Assembly: GCA_029062885.1 (NCBI GenBank) | Contig: JAIDPH010000347.1 | Coordinates: forward strand, 1-48,316 | Direction of reading: 5' to 3' | Source of the DNA: Lachnospiraceae bacterium | GTDB lineage: Bacteria > Bacillota > Clostridia > Lachnospirales > Lachnospiraceae | DNA length: 48,316 bases | In this document: in pieces, positions 40,632 through 48,316 of the stretch | How the letters are laid out: every line of letters begins with the position of its first letter | How positions within the stretch are numbered: position 1 is the stretch's first letter | Notes under the pieces: generated by a model | The model's database searches: none | The model's input: only the letters and a program-made list of their open reading frames with translations | What the model was told of the DNA's origin: nothing | Made by a program: the position numbers and the translations under genes

Positions 40632-40696
40632 TCAGCGTTACAACTTGAAATTATACAGCATGTTTATTTGATTTGCAAGTACTATTTTTTATTTAT

Positions 40697-41037
40697 CTAA
40701 AAAAATTCTATTTTTGCTTCTTTCACATCATCAATAGTTTCTATTTCTTCTACATTAGTCATAATCCAAAAATAGTATTTCTTTCCGTCTATTTCATCTA
40801 TTTGCATTACTTCATCCACTTTCTCTGAATTAACACTCATTGAGAAGATCTGCTCATCATCGGATACGCCCCATGCCGGTGCTTCTATCTTGTCCCATCC
40901 GTTTCCACGAAAAGTATTTTCTATATCAGTTATTTTTTCAAGTTCTTTCTGAGAAGATATTATAAGCCATATTATAATATAGAAAAAATCGCTATTGAAA
41001 ACACGGCAATTCTTATGAATTTGATACTATTTTTCAT
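40697..41037 (-). pseudogene. truncated, frame-disrupted paralogue of the 41971-42813 membrane protein
   Basis: N-terminal MKNSIKFIRIAVFS and C-terminal IEAPAWGVSDDEQIFSMSVNSEKVDEVMQIDEIDGKKYYFWIMTNVEEIETIDDVKEAKIE retained; central part lost, stop/frameshift between. Confidence 0.88.
40724..40890. repeat. direct repeat copy 1 (167 nt)
   Basis: Matches 41998-42164 without gaps; 4 mismatches by eye. Confidence 0.9.
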
Positions 41038-41065
41038 TTTTGTCCTTGCCCCATAAACTAATAAA

Positions 41066-41467
41066 TTAAAAAGTCTCAATATAACTGCCTATTTTTTCTA
41101 CAATGTACTTAGCGTTTTCTACTAATTGTCTTGTCTCCTCTTTGCTGGCGACATAAAAATCATCATAATCAGATGCATTACGAATTTGTTCAGCACTCGC
41201 AATTTTTTGATAATCCTCTGGCGTAAAAGTACCATCTCCATTATAGATAAAACAGTAATTAAACTGCTTCAATCCTCCGTTGTGCGTTGTTACCTCAATC
41301 TGTTTCATTGCCAAAAGTGCTTTAATGCCTTTCTCAATTGCATAAAATGCTCTATTATTTGCCGATTTATATGAATCTCTTTCCAATAACCCGACCGCCT
41401 CTTCTAACAGCTCACCAGCTCTCTTCAATCTCACTTTTGCAAGTACATCATAATATTCTTTATCCAT
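41066..41467 (-). CDS. HEPN-domain protein (partner of MNT nucleotidyltransferase)
   Basis: RLKRAGELLEEAVGLLERDSYKSANNRAFYAIEKGIKALLAMKQIEVTTHNGGLKQFN; 8-nt overlap with upstream NTase. Confidence 0.85.
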   Translation of the reverse strand: MDKEYYDVLAKVRLKRAGELLEEAVGLLERDSYKSANNRAFYAIEKGIKALLAMKQIEVTTHNGGLKQFNYCFIYNGDGTFTPEDYQKIASAEQIRNASDYDDFYVASKEETRQLVENAKYIVEKIGSYIETF

Positions 41468-41813
41468 ATAAAACCTCGCCCTCTAAATCTATATTCCGAA
41501 AATACAAATACCACGATTTCTTTTGAATAAATTCAGCATACGGCAGGCAGACAAAATTTACTACCGAGAAATATTTCATTGCCAATCGCATCGAAATTTC
41601 AGCAATTTTGTCATTGTACTTTTTTGATTCCAGTCTGTCACAAGCCGTGATGAGCGCAATATCAATATCTGAGTCCTGTGTATAATCTCCTCGTGCACAA
41701 GAACCATATAAAACCACCTTTATAAGATCTTCTCCCATTACTGCTTTTATCATTTCCGTAGTTTCTTTTTTTACTTTTTCAATAATAACATCGTTTAATA
41801 TAATTTCATCCAT
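41460..41813 (-). CDS. minimal nucleotidyltransferase (MNT family)
   Basis: VVLYGSCARGDYTQDSDIDIALIT: intact GSx10DxD motif. Confidence 0.92.
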   Translation of the reverse strand: MDEIILNDVIIEKVKKETTEMIKAVMGEDLIKVVLYGSCARGDYTQDSDIDIALITACDRLESKKYNDKIAEISMRLAMKYFSVVNFVCLPYAEFIQKKSWYLYFRNIDLEGEVLYG

Positions 41814-41841
41814 CTGTTCTCACTCCTAATGTGATTACAAT

Positions 41842-41867
41842 AAGTTAGGACAATATATTGCTAACTT
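41842..41867. promoter_or_regulatory. candidate operator upstream of MNT-HEPN
   Basis: AAGTTAG-GA-CAATATATTG-CTAACTT: 7-bp outer arms around a 10-bp perfect palindrome, about 29 nt upstream of the MNT start. Confidence 0.5.
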
Positions 41868-41970
41868 AAATATTTGTTCCTTAAATAAATTATATCCAAT
41901 ATATTCAACCAGCTCAATTATTTTTTATATGTTTCCATATCTAAAGGATTTCCTGGTTAAATACTCTTTC

Positions 41971-42813
41971 TTAGTTCATTTCGATCTTTGCCTTTTTCAC
42001 ATCATCAATAGTTTCTATTTCTCCTACATTAGTCATAATCCAAAAATAGTATTTCTTTCCGTCTATTTCATCTATTTGTATCACTTCATCCACTTTCTCT
42101 GAATTAACACTCATTGAGAAAATCTGCTCATCATCGGATACGCCCCATGCCGGTGCTTCTATCTCATCATAATCAACTCCACGCCACATAGTGTTTGCAA
42201 TGTCTTTTCGAATTGTTTCCTCCACCGTGTATCCTTCATAGCTTCCTACACCATCATACTTTAAGACTTTGCTTCCGGAACTATAAAACAGACCATTCTG
42301 CCCGAAAAACTCAAACTCAATAACACCTTCTGTTCTTTTAAAATAAACAAAAAATTTGTCTCCTACCTGTATACGATAAATCTCTTCCAACTCATTCTGA
42401 TTGGTGCTCTTTTTTTCAAATTCTATCTCATGTTCCAAAATACTTCCTAAATCGTCATATCCCTTACTTCCAATACCTGATGAATAAGCACAAAGATATC
42501 CATTATTTCCGTTAAAAGCTTTTTGTAACTTAATCGTTTCTGACATACCTTTTCCCAAATTTACCATCAGCACTATAAAAATCGCCATGCTCAAAACATC
42601 TAATATCATGATTCGCGGAACTGCACATTTTGGTTCTTTCAATAGTATTACTATTAATATTACTTCTATAAAACAGCAAATTATGAAAGGTATAAGCCTG
42701 ATTTTTACATCATCTACATATTCTATTATTACATAACCCATAAACATCAATGATAATATTGAAAACACAGCAATTCTTATGAATTTGATACTATTTTTCA
42801 TCTTTTTCTCCAA
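41971..42813 (-). CDS. hypothetical membrane protein (intact paralogue of 40697-41037)
   Basis: About 3 N-terminal TM segments then a soluble domain; shares N- and C-termini with the truncated copy. Confidence 0.8.
   Translation of the reverse strand: MEKKMKNSIKFIRIAVFSILSLMFMGYVIIEYVDDVKIRLIPFIICCFIEVILIVILLKEPKCAVPRIMILDVLSMAIFIVLMVNLGKGMSETIKLQKAFNGNNGYLCAYSSGIGSKGYDDLGSILEHEIEFEKKSTNQNELEEIYRIQVGDKFFVYFKRTEGVIEFEFFGQNGLFYSSGSKVLKYDGVGSYEGYTVEETIRKDIANTMWRGVDYDEIEAPAWGVSDDEQIFSMSVNSEKVDEVIQIDEIDGKKYYFWIMTNVGEIETIDDVKKAKIEMN
41998..42164. repeat. direct repeat copy 2 (167 nt)
   Basis: See copy 1; same orientation, start-to-start distance 1274 bp. Confidence 0.9.
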
Positions 42814-42983
42814 TACATTTTCTATTTGACCGTAAAAAAGTCACTTATTATAATTGCTTACTTATAACTTTATAATAACACAAAAAAACAACCCTGCAAA
42901 TATGATAAGTAACAGAAAAAGACCAGCGCACTATAGCCTAGTACGCCAGCCTCTTTTCATTTTCTGCTCTTTCCGTCTATATA

Positions 42984-45095
42984 TTAAATCTCAAACATCA
43001 ACTCGCCGTAAGTAGGAATCGGCCAGATTTCCTTATCGACGATCATTTCCAGTTCGTCAGCGGGTACGCGGAGTTCTTCCATAGCAGCTTTTACGGTATC
43101 TTTGTAGAAGAATGCCTGCGCTTTTATATCTTCCATAGCAGATGCTTCTTCTTCAAGTTTCTTCAATTTGGCAAGAGCGACCTGCATAGAAGCTAACTTC
43201 GTACTTACAGTTTTCAAAAGCTCAATCTGTACAGACGCATCCGCGCCTGCTTCCTCAACTGCATTAACTGTGTCCGCAAGCGATTTTGTATATTTAACAA
43301 CAGCCGGGATAATCTGCTTGCCTGCCATATCAATCATAGTCAGAGCTTCGATGTTGATTGTCTTAGCATAGGTCTCGTAAATAATCTCCTCACGGGATTC
43401 CAGTTCAACCTTTGTAAAGATACCAAACTTCTCAAACAGCTTTACAGCTTTATCCGTTGTGATGGTGTCGGCTGCTTCAATCATGGATTTAATATTTGGA
43501 AGTCCTCTCTTCTCTGCCTCTGCAACCCACTCATCAGCATAGCCGTTGCCGTTAAAAATGATTCTCTGATGTTTAGTCAGATACTCCTTAATCAAATCAT
43601 GAATAGCTTCTTCAAGGTCATCTGCTTTCTCCAGCCTGTCTGCCGCTTCACAGAAAGCTTCCGCAACAATAGCATTCAATGTTGTGTTAGGGCTTGCAAT
43701 GGAATCTGCTGAACCAACCATACGGAACTCAAATTTATTTCCGGTGAATGCAAACGGAGAAGTTCTGTTTCTGTCAGTAGCATCCTTCTGGAAATCAGGC
43801 AGTGTCGAAACACCGGTCAGAAGCTTGCCGCCCTCTTTAACAGTGGTAGCCGCGCCTGTTTCAATAAGCTGGTTTACAACATCTTCAAGCTGCTCTCCGA
43901 GGAAAACCGAAATAATTGCCGGGGGCGCTTCATTCGCACCAAGTCTGTGGTCATTGCCGACGTCTGACGCAGACTGTCTGAGAAGATCGGCATGTGTATC
44001 AACCGCTTTAAGTATGCATGCAAGAACCAACAAGAACTGTATGTTTTCATTCGGCGTATCACCGGGATCCAGAAGATTCACACCGTTATCCGTTGTAATA
44101 GACCAGTTGTTATGCTTACCGGAACCATTAACGCCTGCGTATGGTTTCTCATGAAGCAGACACCTCATGCCATGTGATACGGCAACTCTTTTCATTGTTT
44201 CCATTACGATCTGGTTGTGGTCTACCGCAATATTAGCTGTCTCATAGATTGGCGCCAGTTCATGCTGTGCGGGCGCAACTTCGTTATGCTGTGTTTTAGC
44301 TGTAACTCCCAGCTTCCAAAGTTCCTTATTCAGGTCTTTCATAAACCCGCCGACACGTTCTCTGATTACGCCGAAATAATGGTCCTCCATCTCCTGACCC
44401 TTTGGTGCAGGTGCGCCGAAAAGTGTACGTCCGGCGAACATCAGATCCGTTCTCTTCATATATAAGCCTTCATCTACAAGAAAATATTCCTGTTCAGGTC
44501 CTACGCTTGATACGACTTTGGTAGCTTCCGTATTTCCGAATAAACGGACAATGCGAAGCGCCTGTTGGCTCAACGCCTCCATAGAACGCAGAAGTGGCGT
44601 CTTTTTATCCAGCGCCTCACCTGTATAAGAACAGAATGCGGTAGGAATACAAAGGACAGGTCCGCATGATGACTCTTTCAAGAATGCAGGGGAGGTAATA
44701 TCCCATGCCGTATATCCTCTCGCCTCAAAAGTTGCACGAAGTCCACCCGAAGGGAAAGATGAGGCATCCGGCTCACCCTTTATAAGCTCTTTTCCGGAAA
44801 ACTCTGTCAACATATTACCAACCTCATCCGGATGTGTTACAAAAGCATCATGCTTCTCAGCCGTAATACCCGTCAAAGGCTGGAACCAGTGTGTATAGTG
44901 CGTCGCACCGTTTTCCACAGCCCAGTCCTTCATGGCTTTCGCAACAACATTCGCAATGTCCATGGACAGCTCGCCGCCCTCGTTCATAACCCTTACCACT
45001 TCTTTGTAAGCACCCTTTGTAAGCCGTTCTCTCATCTTGGTAAGTGTAAACAAGTTCTTTGCAAAAATTTCTTCCACATTAAAAACTTCACTCAT
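42984..45095 (-). CDS. glnN: glutamine synthetase type III (GSIII)
   Basis: GPEQEYFLVDEGLY, AKTQHNEVAPAQHELAPIYETANIAVDHNQ, HEKPYAGVNGSGKHNNWS, NRTSPFAFTGNKFEFRMVGS. Confidence 0.96.
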   Translation of the reverse strand: MSEVFNVEEIFAKNLFTLTKMRERLTKGAYKEVVRVMNEGGELSMDIANVVAKAMKDWAVENGATHYTHWFQPLTGITAEKHDAFVTHPDEVGNMLTEFSGKELIKGEPDASSFPSGGLRATFEARGYTAWDITSPAFLKESSCGPVLCIPTAFCSYTGEALDKKTPLLRSMEALSQQALRIVRLFGNTEATKVVSSVGPEQEYFLVDEGLYMKRTDLMFAGRTLFGAPAPKGQEMEDHYFGVIRERVGGFMKDLNKELWKLGVTAKTQHNEVAPAQHELAPIYETANIAVDHNQIVMETMKRVAVSHGMRCLLHEKPYAGVNGSGKHNNWSITTDNGVNLLDPGDTPNENIQFLLVLACILKAVDTHADLLRQSASDVGNDHRLGANEAPPAIISVFLGEQLEDVVNQLIETGAATTVKEGGKLLTGVSTLPDFQKDATDRNRTSPFAFTGNKFEFRMVGSADSIASPNTTLNAIVAEAFCEAADRLEKADDLEEAIHDLIKEYLTKHQRIIFNGNGYADEWVAEAEKRGLPNIKSMIEAADTITTDKAVKLFEKFGIFTKVELESREEIIYETYAKTINIEALTMIDMAGKQIIPAVVKYTKSLADTVNAVEEAGADASVQIELLKTVSTKLASMQVALAKLKKLEEEASAMEDIKAQAFFYKDTVKAAMEELRVPADELEMIVDKEIWPIPTYGELMFEI

Positions 45096-45127
45096 TCTTA
45101 ACACCCTTCCCTTCCCGGTATTACAGT

Positions 45128-45156
45128 AAAAAAATGCTCCAAAAAAACTTTGGAAC
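45128..45156 (-). promoter_or_regulatory. terminator-like hairpin in the 5' leader of the GSIII gene
   Basis: Minus strand GTTCCAAA-GTTTT-TTTGGAGC followed by ATTTTTTT, about 35 nt upstream of the GSIII ATG. Confidence 0.6.
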
Positions 45157-45278
45157 ATCTTCGTTCAAAATACCATATGCATAAATACTATTTAATTTAT
45201 AAGTGGTCATTGACCCTTTCTTTAAGATACTCTTGTTTTCCCGAAAATGCAATACCTATATTTGAACTTTGTATAATT

Positions 45279-45301
45279 TGCAAAAAATGAAGCTTTTTGC
45301 A
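45279..45301. repeat. hairpin in GSIII upstream region
   Basis: TGCAAAAA-ATGAAGC-TTTTTGCA, extendable by ACTTTG/CAAAGT. Confidence 0.55.
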
Positions 45302-45342
45302 CAAAGTCATATGTTCATATTACACAAATAATAAATTCTTAT

Positions 45343-46569
45343 TTATCCATTCCTCATCCTCATAATATCATACTTCTCGGGAGCCTTTGATAACTCGATA
45401 TCAATAATCTGTCCCGCATGCGGGCAGCTTTCTACTTCTTCCCCTTCCTCATTATACATATGCAATACCTTAACCGGAATATTTCTACCGTCCGGTTTCA
45501 TAATTTCTATTTCGTCTCCCACACAGAATTTATTCCGCTGTCTGAACCTTGCAAGTCCTTTTTCATCAACAGAATCTATGATTCCCAGATAAACATATTC
45601 AATTACATAGGTATTGTTATCATAAATCTGTGTCGTTTCATCCGGTCTGCCAAAATAGAAGCCTGTCGAGAACTGGCGGTATGTACACTTGGATATTTCA
45701 TCCTGATACCAGCCCATATTAGTGCGGTACTTCTCCTCCGATTCCAGATAGTCGTCTATTGCTCTGCGATATGTACGTGCGACTGTGGCAACATAGAGAG
45801 CAGTTTTCATCCTTCCCTCTATCTTGAAGCTGTCGATTCCCGCATCTATCATTTCCGGAATATGCTCTATCATACACAGATCCTTGGAGTTAAAAATATA
45901 TGTACCTCTCTCGTTTTCATAGACAGGAAGGTACTCTCCCGGACGGGTTTCCTCTACTACCGCATATTTCCAACGGCATGGATGCGTGCAGGCTCCCTGA
46001 TTAGAATCTCTTCCGGTAAAATAATTACTCAAAAGGCAGCGTCCTGAATAAGAGATACACATTGAACCATGAATAAAACTCTCAATCTCCATCTCCTCCG
46101 GTATTTTCTCCCGAATTTCTTTAATCTCACGAAGGGAAAGTTCTCTTGCGGACACAACTCTCTTTGCACCCTGTTCATGCCAAAACCGGTAAGTCATATA
46201 ATTGGTATTATTAGCCTGTGTGGATACGTGAATATCTATTTCAGGGCAGATTTCCTTTGCCAGCATAAACATACCGGGGTCCGCAATAATAAGAGCATCC
46301 GGTTTCATTTCTTTTAATTCTCTAAAATATTCCGTCGCGCCCTCAATGTCGTTATTATGCGCCAGAATATTTGCCGTTACGTGTACACGCACTCCGTATT
46401 TATGCGCAAAGTCAATTCCCTCAATCATCTCTTCTTTAGTGAAATTTTTCGCCTTAGCACGCAGTCCGAAAACTTCTCCGCCAATATAAACCGCATCGGC
46501 GCCAAATATTACCGCTGTCTTCAGCACTTCCAGACTCCCCGCCGGAATCAGCAACTCCGGTTTCCTCAT
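45343..46569 (-). CDS. U32-family peptidase-like protein (TrhP/RlhA type)
   Basis: PELLIPAGSLEVLKTAVIFGADAVYIGG, SFIHGSMCISYSGRCLLSNYFTGRDSNQGACTHPCRWKY, FKIEGRMKTALYVA. Confidence 0.93.
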   Translation of the reverse strand: MRKPELLIPAGSLEVLKTAVIFGADAVYIGGEVFGLRAKAKNFTKEEMIEGIDFAHKYGVRVHVTANILAHNNDIEGATEYFRELKEMKPDALIIADPGMFMLAKEICPEIDIHVSTQANNTNYMTYRFWHEQGAKRVVSARELSLREIKEIREKIPEEMEIESFIHGSMCISYSGRCLLSNYFTGRDSNQGACTHPCRWKYAVVEETRPGEYLPVYENERGTYIFNSKDLCMIEHIPEMIDAGIDSFKIEGRMKTALYVATVARTYRRAIDDYLESEEKYRTNMGWYQDEISKCTYRQFSTGFYFGRPDETTQIYDNNTYVIEYVYLGIIDSVDEKGLARFRQRNKFCVGDEIEIMKPDGRNIPVKVLHMYNEEGEEVESCPHAGQIIDIELSKAPEKYDIMRMRNG

Positions 46570-46595
46570 ATCAATAACTAAACTCCTTTCTCATC

Positions 46596-47237
46596 CTATA
46601 TCTTCACACTCACCGTAATGCCATCTCCTACCGGCAGAACAGCCGTCGTAAGCTGTGGATGGTGTTTCAGCTCATACAGATAATCCCGCATTCTGGTATG
46701 TATCGTTCGATTTCTTCTTGTCACTGCATATCTGGACTGAATGATGTCCCCATCCTGCAGCACATTGTCGGATAAAAGAATCCCGCCTTCCGGCATCAGC
46801 CGCAACACTTCCGGTAAAAAGTTTATGTACTGTCCCTTAGCGGCATCCATGAAAATAAAATCAAATACTCCTTCCAGCTTTGGCAACAATTCTAAAGCGT
46901 CTCCTTCCAGCAGCGTAATACTGTCTTCCTTGCCGGCACGCTTAAAGTTTTCTTTTGCAACCGGAATTCTCTTTTCATATTTCTCTATAGTAGTTATCCT
47001 ACAGCCCTTCGGGGCATACTCGCTCATTAATAATGTAGAAAAGCCAATGGCGCATCCGACTTCCAGAATTGACATAGGCTTTTTCATTGCAAGCAGCAGC
47101 TTGATGAAGCTCTGCATCTCGGTTCGAATTATCGGCACATCGGTCTTTTTGGCTTCCTTTTCTATTTCATTTAAAAAAGGAGTATTGCCCGGATCCAGAG
47201 AATTAATAAATGCTACTGTACGCTCATTTACTATCAT
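46596..47237 (-). CDS. trmR: SAM-dependent O-methyltransferase, probable TrmR (YrrM-like)
   Basis: ILEVGCAIGFSTLLMSEYAPKGCRITTIE, FDFIFMDAAKGQYINFLPEVLRLMPEGGILLSDNVLQDG; mltG-like/O-MT/U32 order. Confidence 0.8.
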   Translation of the reverse strand: MIVNERTVAFINSLDPGNTPFLNEIEKEAKKTDVPIIRTEMQSFIKLLLAMKKPMSILEVGCAIGFSTLLMSEYAPKGCRITTIEKYEKRIPVAKENFKRAGKEDSITLLEGDALELLPKLEGVFDFIFMDAAKGQYINFLPEVLRLMPEGGILLSDNVLQDGDIIQSRYAVTRRNRTIHTRMRDYLYELKHHPQLTTAVLPVGDGITVSVKI

Positions 47238-47619
47238 CCTCTTCCTCCGCTTCTACATAGTCTGCTGTCATAATCTCCAACATCTCCTCTACCTTCATAG
47301 AAGTATTAAGATCATATATTCCGGGCACAATCTTTCCGTGATATTCCGAAAGAAGCTCCTGTATATAAAATAGGTTTGCATCCCTGATAAGCCCTTTTTC
47401 CTGAAGTGTTTCGCCTATATCTTTCACGGAATCTTCACTTTTTACATAAATGCTGATTGTCCTGCCTTCTCCAAAAGTCATCGGTTCCTCAGCAAAAACT
47501 CTGTATCCGTAGTCATAAGCCTTTATAGCCGTATTGTAGACAAACATAACAATAAAGACCGCCGCCACTATTTTAATGCAAGTTTCCACGATTGAACCTA
47601 TTATTTGCTTTATGTCCAT
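47224..47619 (-). CDS. short MltG/YceG-like protein: TM plus LysM-like N-terminal domain, no catalytic domain
   Basis: ISIYVKSEDSVKDIGETLQEKGLIRDANLFYIQELLSEYHGKIVPGIYDLNTSMKVEEMLEIMT; 131 aa only. Confidence 0.7.
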   Translation of the reverse strand: MDIKQIIGSIVETCIKIVAAVFIVMFVYNTAIKAYDYGYRVFAEEPMTFGEGRTISIYVKSEDSVKDIGETLQEKGLIRDANLFYIQELLSEYHGKIVPGIYDLNTSMKVEEMLEIMTADYVEAEEEDDSK

Positions 47620-47654
47620 CTAAAACCTCCCCGCTGAACCTATGGTTCAGAGTT

Positions 47655-47990
47655 TTACTCAAAATCCAGTCCTGCCATAATCCACACATTAACTTCCTGC
47701 ATCATACGGCAAAATGCAAGCTCCGCTCTTAAGAAATTATCTACCAGCGGATTCTCTCTGAATTTTTCATTTTCTCTCTCAAATGCGTCCAGCTTATCAA
47801 ACAGTTCGTCGCCTTGTGCATCCGTATTCTGCATAGCAAAGTTCTTCTGTCGGAATTCCCTGACTTTTTCAAACAGTTCCGGTTGCTCTTTAAGTTTCCT
47901 TTTCTGATAATCATATTCTTTGTAAATATCCGTGTTCATAATCTCTTGAACAAAATTCTCAGTAGCTTTTGTCACAATGCTGTCTGCCAT
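47655..47990 (-). CDS. YlbF/YmcA-family protein
   Basis: VREFRQKNFAMQNTDAQGDELFDKLDAFERENEKFRENPLVDNFLRAELAFCRMMQEVN. Confidence 0.85.
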   Translation of the reverse strand: MADSIVTKATENFVQEIMNTDIYKEYDYQKRKLKEQPELFEKVREFRQKNFAMQNTDAQGDELFDKLDAFERENEKFRENPLVDNFLRAELAFCRMMQEVNVWIMAGLDFE

Positions 47991-48013
47991 GATGTCTTCT
48001 CCCTATCGTATCA

Positions 48014-48316
48014 TTAGACTTCCATAATAATCGGTAATATCATCGGACGCCTCTGTGTTTTCTTCCATACAAAATCACTAAGCACATCTTTAATTGTAGA
48101 CTTTAGTTTGCCCCAATCAGTCTGACCTTTGCTTAAGCATCCTTCAACTGCGCTATCCACCAACAACCTTGCTTCTTCCAAAAGTTCATCTGATTCTCTT
48201 ACATATACAAATCCCCTTGATACAATATCCGGTCCCGATACAAGCTGGCTTCCATATGAATCAAGAGCCATCACGACAATCATAATACCATCTTCCGCCA
48301 GATGCTGTCTATCCCT
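48014..48316 (-). CDS. rnj: ribonuclease J C-terminal part (5' end outside window)
   Basis: RDRQHLAEDGIMIVVMALDSYGSQLVSGPDIVSRGFVYVRES...KSTIKDVLSDFVWKKTQRRPMILPIIMEV; frame open to the window edge. Confidence 0.93.
   Translation of the reverse strand, partial: RDRQHLAEDGIMIVVMALDSYGSQLVSGPDIVSRGFVYVRESDELLEEARLLVDSAVEGCLSKGQTDWGKLKSTIKDVLSDFVWKKTQRRPMILPIIMEV

Noticed and set aside
40697-41037. Treating the truncated membrane-protein copy as an intact small protein
   Set aside because: The N-terminal part ends after about 21 codons and the conserved C-terminal part lies in another frame; comparison with 41971-42813 shows internal loss.
43684-44154. 156-aa plus-strand ORF opposite the GSIII gene
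   Set aside because: Antisense to strongly conserved glutamine synthetase sequence; coding signal belongs to the minus strand.
45418-46047. 209-aa plus-strand ORF opposite the U32 gene
   Set aside because: Shadow ORF; the minus-strand U32 signature is unambiguous.
1-48316. CRISPR arrays, prophage or IS elements
   Set aside because: No regularly spaced short direct repeats, no cas genes and no transposase, integrase or phage structural genes recognised in the ORF set.

Overview
The window looks like a chromosomal segment from a Lachnospiraceae/Clostridia-type Firmicute; this rests on gene content and family resemblance, as no search was run. Most genes are on the minus strand. The backbone is housekeeping: dnaB-rplI-gdpP; rpsF-ssb-rpsR; leuA; HPr; glmM-cdaR-cdaA; yvyF-like-comFC-recD2; mreB-flgF/G-rod-binding protein; uvrB-uvrA; ftsEX-M23 hydrolase-ctpA; GSIII glutamine synthetase; and RNase J-ylbF-mltG-like-trmR-like-U32. 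The less ordinary material is: (1) a 210-bp intergenic element between uvrB and ctpA (30866-31075), made of two 84-nt arms in inverted orientation, each arm itself a 29-bp-stem hairpin, with mutually complementary loops; (2) a minimal-nucleotidyltransferase/HEPN (MNT/HEPN) toxin-antitoxin-like pair (41066-41813), flanked by a 167-nt, about 97.6% identical direct repeat from an intact membrane-protein gene and a truncated pseudogene of it, with an operator-like palindrome upstream and a HEPN protein that appears to lack the usual catalytic His; (3) a 77-bp element with perfect 14-bp terminal inverted repeats (3597-3673); (4) structured leaders or spacers upstream of the GSIII gene, sir2 and rpsF. 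No CRISPR array, prophage, transposase or rRNA was seen.
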